This document shows, piece after piece, positions 51,707 to 60,219 of a DNA stretch of 64,000 nt; position 1 is the first letter of the stretch; each line of letters opens with the position of its first letter. Origin of the DNA: Youxingia wuxianensis (lineage in GTDB: Bacteria > Bacillota > Clostridia > Oscillospirales > Ruminococcaceae); the NCBI RefSeq assembly GCF_014385085.1, contig NZ_JACRTD010000001.1, forward strand, positions 1-64,000. The letters are read 5' to 3'. The notes beneath the pieces were generated by a model. That model saw only the letters and a list, made by a program, of their open reading frames with translations, was not told the origin of the DNA and did no database searches. The position numbers were made by a program, and so were the translations under genes.

Positions 51707-52404
51707 TGGCTCCTATATTAGAATGTAAAGGCTTAAACAAATTCTATGGCGGAAAACAGGCCTTGAAAACGATTGATTTAAGCCTTGGCAGGGGAAGAAT
51801 CGTGGGACTGCTAGGGCCAAACGGCAGCGGAAAAACCACTTTGATAAAATTGGCCAGCGGGCTGCTGACCCCTACCGGCGGGGAGATATTGATCGATGGA
51901 AAACAGCCGGGCATCGAAACTAAAAAGTTGGTATCCTATCTGCCGGAACGCACCTATTTAAACGATTGGATGAAGGTGCGGGATATCATTGATTTCTTCT
52001 GTGACTTTTACGGGGATTTTAATAAAGAGAAAGCATATGATATGCTTAGCCGGCTGAATATCAATCCCAACGACCGGTTAAAATCTATGTCAAAGGGAAC
52101 CAAGGAAAAGGTACAGCTAATCTTGGTAATGAGCCGGGAAGCAAAACTTTATCTTTTAGATGAGCCAATCGGAGGTGTAGATCCGGCAGCCAGAGATTAT
52201 ATTCTTCGCACGATTATCGGCAATTACAGCGAGGACAGTACGGTGGTTATCTCCACTCATCTGATTGCCGATATCGAACCGGTATTGGATTATGTGGTAT
52301 TCATCAATCAAGGGGATATCGCTATGAGCGCTACATTGGATCAAATCCGGGAAGAACAGGGGAAATCGGTGGATGAGCTTTTCCGGGAGGTGTTCAGATG
52401 TTAG
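51706..52404 (+). CDS. ABC transporter ATP-binding protein
   Basis: A 232-residue ATPase: Walker A GPNGSGKTT, a variant signature MSKGTKEKVQLILVMSR in place of L-S-G-G-Q, Walker B LYLLDEPIGGVDPAARD, and His switch STHLIAD. This variant signature is typical of the YtrB/bacitracin-type and related exporters. Start ATG 51706 overlaps the regulator's stop; GGAGGAGG lies upstream. Partners with the permease that follows. Confidence 0.9.
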   Translation: MAPILECKGLNKFYGGKQALKTIDLSLGRGRIVGLLGPNGSGKTTLIKLASGLLTPTGGEILIDGKQPGIETKKLVSYLPERTYLNDWMKVRDIIDFFCDFYGDFNKEKAYDMLSRLNINPNDRLKSMSKGTKEKVQLILVMSREAKLYLLDEPIGGVDPAARDYILRTIIGNYSEDSTVVISTHLIADIEPVLDYVVFINQGDIAMSATLDQIREEQGKSVDELFREVFRC

Positions 52405-53207
52405 GAAAACTTTTAAAATATGAGATAAAGGCTACGGCAAGAGTTTTTATTCCTTTGTATGGGATCGTTTTTTTACTGGCGATTATCAATCGAATTTTCA
52501 GTATGCTGAAAACTCCTTTTTATCTGGAAGAGAACGCCAACTTTCTTAGTGTTTCAGCCAATGTAACAATCACCGCTTATGTTTTGATGATCTTTGCTAT
52601 TTTTATCTTTACTCTGGTGATTATGATTCAGCGGTTTTATAAAAGCCTGCTAGGGGACGAAGGATATTTGATGTTCACCCTGCCGGTGCGGCCGATGGAG
52701 CATGTAATAGCAAAATTAATCACTTCAGTTATGTGGATTGTAGCCAGCTGTCTGACTACTGGGCTTTCCCTTTTGATCTGGTTCGCCAACAAAGAATTTT
52801 TCTATGGATTGAGATATGTCTGGGATGAGATTTTAGAATTAATGGCGGAAATGGGGCCAAGGCTGGGGGCGTTTACCGCCGAAATGATTGTGTTGGTAGT
52901 GCTCAGTATGTTCTCCACAATTTTAGCAATTTATATGGCGATGTCCATCGGCCAGCAGTTTAATAACCATCGGATATTAGGTTCGTTTGGGGCTTATATT
53001 GGTATCAATGTGGCTGGGAATTTTATCGGAAGCTTGTTGTCTTTAGCTTTCATGATGCCTTGGGTACAAAAAAACTTTGAATATGACCCGCTGAAATTTC
53101 TTGTAAATTGGATTATGCCCCTTGGGATTGTAATAGACATTGCGTGTGTGGCCATTTTTGTGTTGGTAATTAACTATCTGCTAACAAAAAAACTGAATTT
53201 AGAATAA
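52398..53207 (+). CDS. ABC transporter permease
   Basis: A 269-residue protein with about six transmembrane helices, beginning MLGKLLKYEIKATARVFIPL, as in ABC-2-like permeases of small exporters. QRFYKSLLGDEGYLMFTLPVRPMEHVIAKL is a block seen in this permease group. No conserved catalytic residues. Overlaps the ATPase gene by 7 bp. Substrate is unknown; related systems respond to cell-wall-active peptides or antibiotics. Confidence 0.85.
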   Translation: MLGKLLKYEIKATARVFIPLYGIVFLLAIINRIFSMLKTPFYLEENANFLSVSANVTITAYVLMIFAIFIFTLVIMIQRFYKSLLGDEGYLMFTLPVRPMEHVIAKLITSVMWIVASCLTTGLSLLIWFANKEFFYGLRYVWDEILELMAEMGPRLGAFTAEMIVLVVLSMFSTILAIYMAMSIGQQFNNHRILGSFGAYIGINVAGNFIGSLLSLAFMMPWVQKNFEYDPLKFLVNWIMPLGIVIDIACVAIFVLVINYLLTKKLNLE

Positions 53208-53218
53208 AAGGTTAAAAG

Positions 53219-53254
53219 AAAACCGGCGGATTTTTGAGCCCGCCGGTTTTTTGC
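53219..53254 (+). terminator. Terminator after GntR/ABC operon
   Basis: Stem AAAACCGGCGG/CCGCCGGTTTT with a 10-nt loop, followed by TTGC. The 88 bp to the merR stop hold no gene. Confidence 0.88.
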
Positions 53255-53341
53255 TTAATGATTGACTGTTTCCAGAGGAGGTAGTTTTGCTAAACGTTAG
53301 ACCTAATAGCTATCCAAAAAATCATTTAAGGATATTTTTCA

Positions 53342-54178
53342 CTATACTCCAGGCTGCGGTTTTACTTCTACTGCGATTTGGATAATGTAGTCGTTTACAT
53401 TTGCCACCGCTACTTCGTCAATGATGTATTCTTCATAAAAATAATCGCCAATAGATAATTTATGCTTATTCAAAAAAGCCAGAAGCCTGCGGTAGGAAGA
53501 ACGGATGGTATCGTAATTTCCTTTGTGATAGGCGACAGCATAATCGCCTTCCGGTTTATAAAAGCCGGGATAAAAAGGGCTTTGATCCGCAGCGTTGGCG
53601 AAAAAATAGGAGATGGGGTCGTCCTGGCCGGCGATTACGTCTTTGGTAGCCGCCATACCACCGGAATAAAAGTCGCTGTATACGTCGCTCTGGTCCTGCC
53701 GACTGATATATTCGGAAATAATATCAAAATAACTTTTCCCTTTAGTATCCTGTAAGGATGTGCTTAATACGATATTCTGTCGGGGAAGATGCTGTATAGT
53801 AATCAGATCACAATCGATATCCGCCGCTTTTTTTGTAATCTCGATACGGTTTTGCATGAGGGAGCGGATTTTATACATTTTAATAATTTCTTTTTCCAAC
53901 TCTATGCTTTTGCGTTCGAACAGATCGATGAGAGACTGGGGGGAACGGTGGTCCATATACTCCTTGATTTCCATCAGGGACATATCCAGCTCTTTTAACG
54001 CGCTGATAATACCAAAAATATCAATCTGCTGATAGGTATAATAACGGTATCCATTCTCTTCTTTTAGGTCCGGGCTGAGAAGGCCGATATCATCATAATG
54101 GAATAAGGTCTGTTTTTTGACGCCGCACAGCTTGGCAAATTCTCCGGTCGTAAAAACTTTTTTTGATTTTTTACTCAT
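53342..54178 (-). CDS. MerR-family regulator with GyrI-like effector domain
   Basis: A 278-residue BmrR-like activator. The MerR DNA-binding domain is KVFTTGEFAKLCGVKKQTLFHYDDIGLLSPDLKEENGYRYYTYQQ. A long dimerisation helix follows (EIKEYMDHRSPQSLIDLFERKSIELEKEI), then a C-terminal GyrI-like ligand-binding domain (about 120-278) ending VNDYIIQIAVEVKPQPG. Start 54178 (M-S-K-K-S-K-K) is placed after AAGGGGG; longer starts overlap the operator. It is divergent from the MATE gene, whose promoter has the MerR-type spacing. Confidence 0.88.
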   Translation of the reverse strand: MSKKSKKVFTTGEFAKLCGVKKQTLFHYDDIGLLSPDLKEENGYRYYTYQQIDIFGIISALKELDMSLMEIKEYMDHRSPQSLIDLFERKSIELEKEIIKMYKIRSLMQNRIEITKKAADIDCDLITIQHLPRQNIVLSTSLQDTKGKSYFDIISEYISRQDQSDVYSDFYSGGMAATKDVIAGQDDPISYFFANAADQSPFYPGFYKPEGDYAVAYHKGNYDTIRSSYRRLLAFLNKHKLSIGDYFYEEYIIDEVAVANVNDYIIQIAVEVKPQPGV

Positions 54179-54195
54179 TTTTACTAAAAACCCCC

Positions 54196-54226
54196 TTGAC
54201 TGTATGGTTACCATATACTTTATAAT
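54196..54226 (+). promoter_or_regulatory. MerR-type promoter of the MATE gene
   Basis: TTGACT (54196-54201) and TATAAT (54221-54226) are separated by 19 bp, the over-long spacing that MerR-family activators correct by twisting DNA. The spacer holds the inverted repeat GTATGGT-t-ACCATATAC (54202-54218). Confidence 0.88.
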
Positions 54227-54297
54227 AGACCTAGAGCAGAAATAAATCAAGTAAGGAGAGTAGTTAACTTCAAAAAATAGAATAGAGAAGATCTAAT

Positions 54298-54372
54298 ATG
54301 GAACTTTTAAGGGGAATGAGACGCGGGCAACTAGGCCCTGTCGTTTTGTTTATCATTTACCGGCGGTTATGA
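54298..54372 (+). CDS. Leader peptide ORF upstream of the MATE gene
   Basis: A 24-codon frame starting ATG 54298, seven bases after GAGAAG, encoding MELLRGMRRGQLGPVVLFII then Y-R-R-L. The last codons and stop lie within a hairpin whose 3' part can alternatively pair beside the MATE ribosome binding site. This is the layout of a translation-attenuation leader, where ribosome stalling changes mRNA folding. It is placed in the 200-nt leader of the MATE transcript. Whether it is translated is inferred. Confidence 0.55.
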   Translation: MELLRGMRRGQLGPVVLFIIYRRL

Positions 54373-54413
54373 TAAACAATTATTAATACAAATTTACGCC
54401 GCCGGAGGAAAGG
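54348..54413 (+). promoter_or_regulatory. Competing hairpins in the MATE leader
   Basis: Hairpin A: GTTTATCAT (54348-54356) with ATGATAAAC (54369-54377), 9 bp perfect, plus inner ACC/GGT. Hairpin B: CCGGCGG (54360-54366) with CCGCCGG (54399-54405), which runs into the purine-rich GGAGGAAAGG (54404-54413) ribosome binding site. The two share 54360-54366 and are mutually exclusive. Confidence 0.6.
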
Positions 54414-54425
54414 CAGTTTTTAATC

Positions 54426-55850
54426 ATGAGTACCACATTAGGCAAAAATTATAGTTTCGGAACACTGTTAAAGTTCGCGACACCCACCATCATTATGATG
54501 CTTATCTCTGCTCTATACAGTATTGTAGATGGTGTATTCGTAGCACGTTTCGTCGGTGCTGACGCATTATCGGCAGTAAATATCATTATGCCGCTCTACA
54601 GTGTTTTCTGGAGTGTCGCAATTATGTTCGCTACGGGCGGAAGTGCAATTATAGCCCGTAAGATGGGGGAAGGCAATGATTATGAGGCGAAACAAGACTT
54701 TACTTTGATCGTTTTGTTTGCGATTCTCATAGGCGTTGTAGTGTTGGTGGTTGGTTTGGTATTTTTAAAGCCAATCGTGACCGCCTTGGGTGCAACTCCA
54801 TCTCTTTATGATTATTGCTATGAATATGCATTTGTTTTACTACTATTTTCACCAATCATTATCATAAAAAGTATGTTTGAATACCTTATGGTCACCGCCG
54901 GCAAACCAAAACTTGGTTTGGCTCTGAGTATGTTTGGCGGCGCGGCTCATCTGATTTTGGCATATGTCTTTATTGAACCTATGCAGATGGGAATCGCGGG
55001 TGCGGCCCTGGCCACTGGCCTGGGATGCTTAATCCCGGCGTTTGCGGGGGTAGCGTATTTCTTCCACAAAAAATCCCTGCTTTATTTTGTAAAGCCAAGT
55101 TGGAATTGGCGTGTCCTGTTGGAGAGCTGTGGAAACGGCGCTTCCGAGATGGTAGTCAATCTGTCGGAAGGCGTTACCACCTTGCTGTTTAATCTGGCAA
55201 TGCTCAAATATGTTGGAGAAAGCGGTGTAGCGGCGATTACTATCGTTCTTTACGCTCAGTGGCTGTTGGTTTCTGTGTATGCAGGCTATTCTTCCGGAAT
55301 AGCGCCGATCATCAGTTACAAGTATGGCAGCGAAGACTGGCCGCAGCTTAGAAAGATTGTAAGGGCAAGTTATGTCTTTATTATCATCTCTTCTGTTGTA
55401 GTATTGGCAATCTCCTATTTAGGAGCCAAAGAAATGGTTATGGTATTCTCCGATCCGGGCACGGAAGTTTATACTTTGGCGCTGCGGGGAATGTACCTGT
55501 TCGCGATCAGCTTCCTGTTTGTAGGGGTGAACGTTTTTGCATCCAGCATGTTCACCGCGTTTTCTAACGGAAGAGTATCTGCGCTGATTTCCTTCCTGCG
55601 TACTTTTGGATTTTTAATCCTTGGCATTCTGGTTCTGCCTCTGTTTATGGGCGTAGACGGCGTATGGATTTCTATTCCGTTTGCGGAAGTAGCAACTTTA
55701 GCGTTTTCTATTTTCTTTACTATCCGCTATGCGGAGGAATATGGATACTGCCGCAGTATAGAAGAGGAAGAGAAGAAGGAAAAATCCCGTGAGAAGAAAG
55801 ACGTCGCATTAGAACATGTGAAAGAAAAAACTTCTTCTTGCTATCTTTAA
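54426..55850 (+). CDS. MATE-family multidrug efflux transporter
   Basis: A 474-residue cation-coupled exporter with 12 predicted helices in two similar halves: GTLLKFATPTIIMMLISALYSIVDGVFVARFVGADALSAVNI, GGSAIIARKMGEGNDYEAKQ, ELLKSC-type loop VLLESCGNGASEMVVNLSEG and GYSSGIAPIISYKYGSEDW. The C-terminus is a Glu/Lys-rich tail. Controlled by the divergent MerR gene and probably by the leader peptide. Start 54426 is 12 bp after GGAGGAAAGG. Confidence 0.92.
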   Translation: MSTTLGKNYSFGTLLKFATPTIIMMLISALYSIVDGVFVARFVGADALSAVNIIMPLYSVFWSVAIMFATGGSAIIARKMGEGNDYEAKQDFTLIVLFAILIGVVVLVVGLVFLKPIVTALGATPSLYDYCYEYAFVLLLFSPIIIIKSMFEYLMVTAGKPKLGLALSMFGGAAHLILAYVFIEPMQMGIAGAALATGLGCLIPAFAGVAYFFHKKSLLYFVKPSWNWRVLLESCGNGASEMVVNLSEGVTTLLFNLAMLKYVGESGVAAITIVLYAQWLLVSVYAGYSSGIAPIISYKYGSEDWPQLRKIVRASYVFIIISSVVVLAISYLGAKEMVMVFSDPGTEVYTLALRGMYLFAISFLFVGVNVFASSMFTAFSNGRVSALISFLRTFGFLILGILVLPLFMGVDGVWISIPFAEVATLAFSIFFTIRYAEEYGYCRSIEEEEKKEKSREKKDVALEHVKEKTSSCYL

Positions 55851-55866
55851 ATAACAATAATCTATA

Positions 55867-55902
55867 AAATAAGGACGGATGTGTCATCCGTCCTTATTTT
55901 TA
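55867..55902 (+). terminator. Terminator after MATE gene
   Basis: A perfect 15-bp stem AAATAAGGACGGATG/CATCCGTCCTTATTT, loop TGT, followed by TTTAT. Confidence 0.92.
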
Positions 55903-55968
55903 TGTCAAAAAACTTTTTTATGGTCTTAAATTGTTTACGTCCTATTAATAAATGGCTTTCGGGGCCTA

Positions 55969-56017
55969 TGGTATAATTTGTATATTGAAAAATCCAAATG
56001 GTATTTTGGGATTTTTT
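55969..56017 (+). promoter_or_regulatory. Promoter and leader hairpin of the P-type ATPase gene
   Basis: Extended -10 TGG-TATAAT (55969-55977) without a good -35. Just downstream, GAAAAATCC (55987-55995) can pair with GGATTTTTT (56009-56017), a weak terminator-like hairpin at the start of the transcript that could attenuate it. Confidence 0.45.
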
Positions 56018-56069
56018 GGTGACATAATTATAAGTAGTAAGAAAAGCCTTTTAAGGAGGAGACGTTTTT

Positions 56070-58706
56070 TTGGACTGGTACAGCAAACAGCTTACTCAAG
56101 TGGAAAAAGAATTAAATACTAATTTTGACACAGGCCTTACTTCTCAGCAGGCGCGGGAGCGTCTGGAAAGAGATGGTTTGAACAAATTAAATGAAAAACC
56201 CCCGAAGACATTTTTGCAACGCTTTTTGGCCCAGATGAAGGATGTTATGGTTATTATCCTGCTTGTAGCGGCGGGGATCTCTTTAGCATTAAGTTTTTAT
56301 AATATGTCCATCGGTCAGGAAGCGGACTGGATCGAACCCATTGTGATTGTCCTGATCGTACTGATCAACGGTATTTTAGGAGTTGTTCAGGAGAGCAAGG
56401 CGGAAGCGGCGCTGGAAGCGTTAAAAAATATGTCCGCCCCCTTTGCCAAGGCGGTGCGCGACGGTTCGGTAGCTTCGGTTCCATCCGCAGAATTGGTAAC
56501 AGGGGATATTGTGGAAATAGAGGCGGGAGATTTGGTCCCGGCGGACTGCCGTGTGATCTCCAGCTCCAGTTTAAAATGCGACGAATCGGCCTTAACCGGG
56601 GAATCTGTTCCAGTGGATAAGCAGCCGGCGGCCGAAATTCGGCAGGATGCTCCCCTGGGCGATCGGATTAACATGGTATACTCCGGATGCGCTGTTTCTT
56701 ACGGCCGGGCACGGGCAGTAGTAGTAAGTACCGGCATGGGAACAGAGATGGGGAATATCGCCGCTATGCTGGAAGGGGAAGAACAGGGAGATACCCCTTT
56801 GCAGCAGAAACTTGCTCAGCTGGGAAAATATCTTGGCTTTTTGGCGCTAGGAATCTGTGTGGTTATTTTTGCTATCGGATTGATAGATAAACTGCCTATT
56901 ATGGATATGTTTATGACTGCCGTATCCCTGGCGGTCGCAGCAATACCGGAAGGCCTGCCCGCTATCGTGACGATTGTCTTGGCGATTGGCGTACAGCGAA
57001 TGGTAGCTAAAAACGCAGTGATCCGCCGCCTGCCTGCAGTAGAGACTCTAGGCAGCGCGTCGGTAATCTGTTCCGATAAAACCGGGACCCTTACCCAGAA
57101 CCGGATGACGCTGGTCAAAGCGTACGCCGGAGGGGACATGGTAGATTTGGATGGAGAAATTCCGGAAAAGATTTTAGATCTGATTAAAATGGGGACCCTT
57201 TGTACCGACGGATCGGTAACAGTGACAGACGGTAGGGAAAAACACATCGGAGACCCGACGGAAACCTCTATTATCGCGGCGGCGCTGAAAAATGGCATGG
57301 CCAAGGAAGAGCTTGCAAAAGAGTATCCTCGTCTGGCGGATATTCCTTTTGACAGCGATCGAAAAATGATGACCACCATTAACCGGATTGGCGGAAAAAA
57401 TATTGTTATTGTCAAAGGCGCCCCTGATATCGTCATGGACCGCTGTGTCAAAGGCGATCTCGCCAATGCGGCGGCGGTAAATGAACAGATGGGGCGAGAG
57501 GCTTTGCGTGTGTTAGCTATCGCCTATAAGGAAATCAAAGAGGTTCCTGCCGAGCCTACCTCCCAAGAGATGGAAAACGACCTGATTTTTGGAGGTTTGG
57601 TAGGAATGATCGATCCGCCTCGTCCGGAGGTAATTGATTCCATTGCAGAATGTAAACAGGCGGGAATCCGTACCGTAATGATTACTGGTGACCATGTGGC
57701 CACCGCCTCTGCGATTGCAAAGCAGCTTGGCATTATGGAGGATGACAGCCAGGCGCTTACCGGCGCTCAGCTGGCGGCGATGAGCGATGAGGAGCTGTTT
57801 GAGAACATCCGCCATTATTGCGTGTACGCCCGTGTGACTCCTACGGATAAAATTCGGATTGTCAAGGCCTGGCAGAAAGCGGGCGAGATTGTTTCGATGA
57901 CGGGAGACGGGGTAAATGACGCTCCTGCGCTAAAAGCCGCGGATATCGGCTGCGCTATGGGGATTACCGGTACCGATGTGGCCAAAGGCGCGGCGGATAT
58001 GACCCTGACAGACGACAATTTTGCAACGATCGTCACTGCTGTAAAGGAAGGGCGGGGGATTTATGACAATATCCGCAAGGCGGTGCAATTTTTACTGTCC
58101 TGTAACCTGGGAGAGATTGTCACCGTGTTTTTATCGATGCTTTTGTGGAAGGAATCTCCTTTGATGCCTATCCAGCTGTTGTGGGTGAACCTGGTTACTG
58201 ACAGTCTGCCTGCCTTAGCGTTGGGGATGGAGCCGGTGGAAAAAGATGTGATGAAACGCGTTCCCCGCCGTAAGGATGAAAGCATCTTTGCGCATGGAGT
58301 GGGACTTATGGCGATATTGCAGGGCCTGATGATCGGATTTTTGACATTGGGAGCATACTTTATTGGCTCCCGTCTGTTCCCCATGGAAGGCGGAACGGTG
58401 AATATCCCCTTAGGGGAGAGCATGGCATTTGCTACCCTGGCGATTTCCCAGCTGGTACATGCCTTTAATATCCGCTCTAAATTTTCCATGTTCAAGGCAG
58501 GATTTTTAACCAACAAATATATGGTAGGAGCCTTTTTTGCCTCTTTGGCTTTAATGCTGATTGTACTGCTGGTACCGTTTATGCAGGGAATATTCGAAGT
58601 TATCGCCATGAGCATGGGACAGTGGCTGATCATCCTTGGGCTAAGTTTGGCCCCGTTTATAATTATGGAGGTTGTTAAATTATTTACCGGGCGGGAAGGG
58701 AATTAA
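56070..58706 (+). CDS. Cation-transporting P-type ATPase (Ca2+, type IIA)
   Basis: An 878-residue pump. The N-terminal cation ATPase domain is followed by actuator motif TGES (176-179), M4 motif AAIPEGLP, phosphorylated Asp336 in DKTGTLTQN, nucleotide-binding KGAPDIVMDRC, hinge TGDGVNDAPALKAADIGCAMG, and C-terminal helices. The P-E-G-L-P, N-L-V-T-D and M4-M6 residues fit PacL/SERCA-like Ca2+ export rather than heavy metals. Starts at TTG behind AAGGAGGAGACG with a spacing of about 10. Single-gene unit. Confidence 0.92.
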   Translation: MDWYSKQLTQVEKELNTNFDTGLTSQQARERLERDGLNKLNEKPPKTFLQRFLAQMKDVMVIILLVAAGISLALSFYNMSIGQEADWIEPIVIVLIVLINGILGVVQESKAEAALEALKNMSAPFAKAVRDGSVASVPSAELVTGDIVEIEAGDLVPADCRVISSSSLKCDESALTGESVPVDKQPAAEIRQDAPLGDRINMVYSGCAVSYGRARAVVVSTGMGTEMGNIAAMLEGEEQGDTPLQQKLAQLGKYLGFLALGICVVIFAIGLIDKLPIMDMFMTAVSLAVAAIPEGLPAIVTIVLAIGVQRMVAKNAVIRRLPAVETLGSASVICSDKTGTLTQNRMTLVKAYAGGDMVDLDGEIPEKILDLIKMGTLCTDGSVTVTDGREKHIGDPTETSIIAAALKNGMAKEELAKEYPRLADIPFDSDRKMMTTINRIGGKNIVIVKGAPDIVMDRCVKGDLANAAAVNEQMGREALRVLAIAYKEIKEVPAEPTSQEMENDLIFGGLVGMIDPPRPEVIDSIAECKQAGIRTVMITGDHVATASAIAKQLGIMEDDSQALTGAQLAAMSDEELFENIRHYCVYARVTPTDKIRIVKAWQKAGEIVSMTGDGVNDAPALKAADIGCAMGITGTDVAKGAADMTLTDDNFATIVTAVKEGRGIYDNIRKAVQFLLSCNLGEIVTVFLSMLLWKESPLMPIQLLWVNLVTDSLPALALGMEPVEKDVMKRVPRRKDESIFAHGVGLMAILQGLMIGFLTLGAYFIGSRLFPMEGGTVNIPLGESMAFATLAISQLVHAFNIRSKFSMFKAGFLTNKYMVGAFFASLALMLIVLLVPFMQGIFEVIAMSMGQWLIILGLSLAPFIIMEVVKLFTGREGN

Positions 58707-58813
58707 CAAAAATAGTTACAATTTGATAGCAAAATGAAAAGAGCGCAGTAGTTTTTTTAATAAAAAACACCTTTTAAGCGAATGGAACTAAGTATGGGAA
58801 AAGGAGAATTCTG

Positions 58814-60124
58814 ATGAAATATAGGAAACTGATATTAGGCATACTTTGCGTTTCGCTTGTAATGGGGTCCTGCGCCTCTCCCGAAGCGGCGCCTGTAAAA
58901 CCGGATGCCTCCTCTCAAGAGAACAGCTCCCTTTCTTCCCAGCCGGAACCGGCAACAACGGCAGTGCTGTCGGATACCACAGGTTATTTGACAGACAATG
59001 AAGTAGTTGAGAATTTGAGTGCCACGGGCGTAAACAGCGTCAATAAGTTTGGCTATGGGCTGTATAACAAGCTGTTTAAAGAGGATGAAAATGTTTTTGT
59101 TTCTCCGGTAAGCATGTATCTTGCCTTTGGAATGCTTCAAAATGGGGCCCGAGGAGAAACGGAAGAACAACTGGGCGCCATTTTAGGGGGCAACAAGCTG
59201 GAGGATCTGAATGCTTTTTGCCGGGATTTACAGCTGTATTTAATCAATAACCGGGATTCTACGGAACTGTCTGTCGGAAATTCTTTATGGATTCGTACTC
59301 AGGAAGCCAAAACCGTTCAGCAATCCTTTATAGATGCGCTGAGCCAGTATTACGGAGCAAAAGAGGCGGCCTTGGATTTTGATGATCCGGCGGCCGCGGA
59401 TACAATCAACAACTGGGTAAAAGAAAGCACCAACGGAATGATCGAAAAGCTTATTGACGGGCCGGTTAATAAAAGCACTGTCATGTACTTGATCAACACC
59501 ATCTATTTCAAAGGAGTATGGGAGGACGCCTTTGACGCCAGCCTGACAAAAGAGAAAGACTTTGCCGCTGCCTCAGGAACAATCCAAGTTCCTATGATGG
59601 TAAAAAGCGCTCAGTACCGCTATGTGGAAAATGATCAGCTGCAAGGAATATTGCTTCCCTATAAGGATGGAAAAACATCTATGCTGGTTCTGCTGCCCAA
59701 AGGGGACTTTGCCCAGTTCGCGAAAGGAATCACCAACGAGCAGATTACATCGCTGTTAGGGAAGATGACCTTCAGCGAGGTGGTGTTAAGCCTGCCTAAG
59801 ATGGATATTGATTATTCTGCCGATATGATTGAGGCGATGCAGGCGCTGGGTATCACCGATTTGTTTGATAAAAGTGCGGATTTAAGCGGAATAAATGGAG
59901 AAAAGAACCTGTATGTTAATAAAGTGACCCATAAGACTGTGCTGAAGGTGGATGAAGAAGGGACAGAAGCTGCCGGAGCCACTGGAATTGGGATTGCTAT
60001 GAAGGCGGCGGTGCCGACGCAACAGATTATTATGACTGTGGACCGTCCGTTCTTTACCGCTATTGTAGACAATGAAACTGGGTTGACTTTGTTTGGAGGT
60101 TCTATTGTAAATCCGCAGGCTTAA
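58814..60124 (+). CDS. Serpin-family protease inhibitor lipoprotein
   Basis: A 436-residue exported lipoprotein (lipobox MGSC, Cys20) with a Ser/Pro-rich linker and a full serpin domain (about 75-435): NVFVSPVSMYLAFGMLQNGARGETEEQLG, VMYLINTIYFKGVWEDAFD, and the breach/hinge EEGTEAAGATGIG. Counting from the hinge, P1 falls at about Lys397 (M-K-A-A), which predicts inhibition of trypsin-like proteases, with neighbouring Met a possible P1 for elastase/chymotrypsin-like enzymes. The hinge has small residues, consistent with an inhibitory serpin. The 107-bp upstream gap shows no clear promoter. Confidence 0.92.
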   Translation: MKYRKLILGILCVSLVMGSCASPEAAPVKPDASSQENSSLSSQPEPATTAVLSDTTGYLTDNEVVENLSATGVNSVNKFGYGLYNKLFKEDENVFVSPVSMYLAFGMLQNGARGETEEQLGAILGGNKLEDLNAFCRDLQLYLINNRDSTELSVGNSLWIRTQEAKTVQQSFIDALSQYYGAKEAALDFDDPAAADTINNWVKESTNGMIEKLIDGPVNKSTVMYLINTIYFKGVWEDAFDASLTKEKDFAAASGTIQVPMMVKSAQYRYVENDQLQGILLPYKDGKTSMLVLLPKGDFAQFAKGITNEQITSLLGKMTFSEVVLSLPKMDIDYSADMIEAMQALGITDLFDKSADLSGINGEKNLYVNKVTHKTVLKVDEEGTEAAGATGIGIAMKAAVPTQQIIMTVDRPFFTAIVDNETGLTLFGGSIVNPQA

Positions 60125-60149
60125 ATTTGTGATAATATATCAAAAATGG

Positions 60150-60178
60150 TTGAATGATTTGGCGGATGTTGCTATAAT
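60150..60178 (+). promoter_or_regulatory. Promoter of fba
   Basis: TTGAAT (60150-60155), 17 bp, TGC-TATAAT (60170-60178), an extended -10. Confidence 0.75.
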
Positions 60179-60219
60179 AGAGGCGGAACGCATGACAAAA
60201 ATAAAAAGGAGATGCAACT

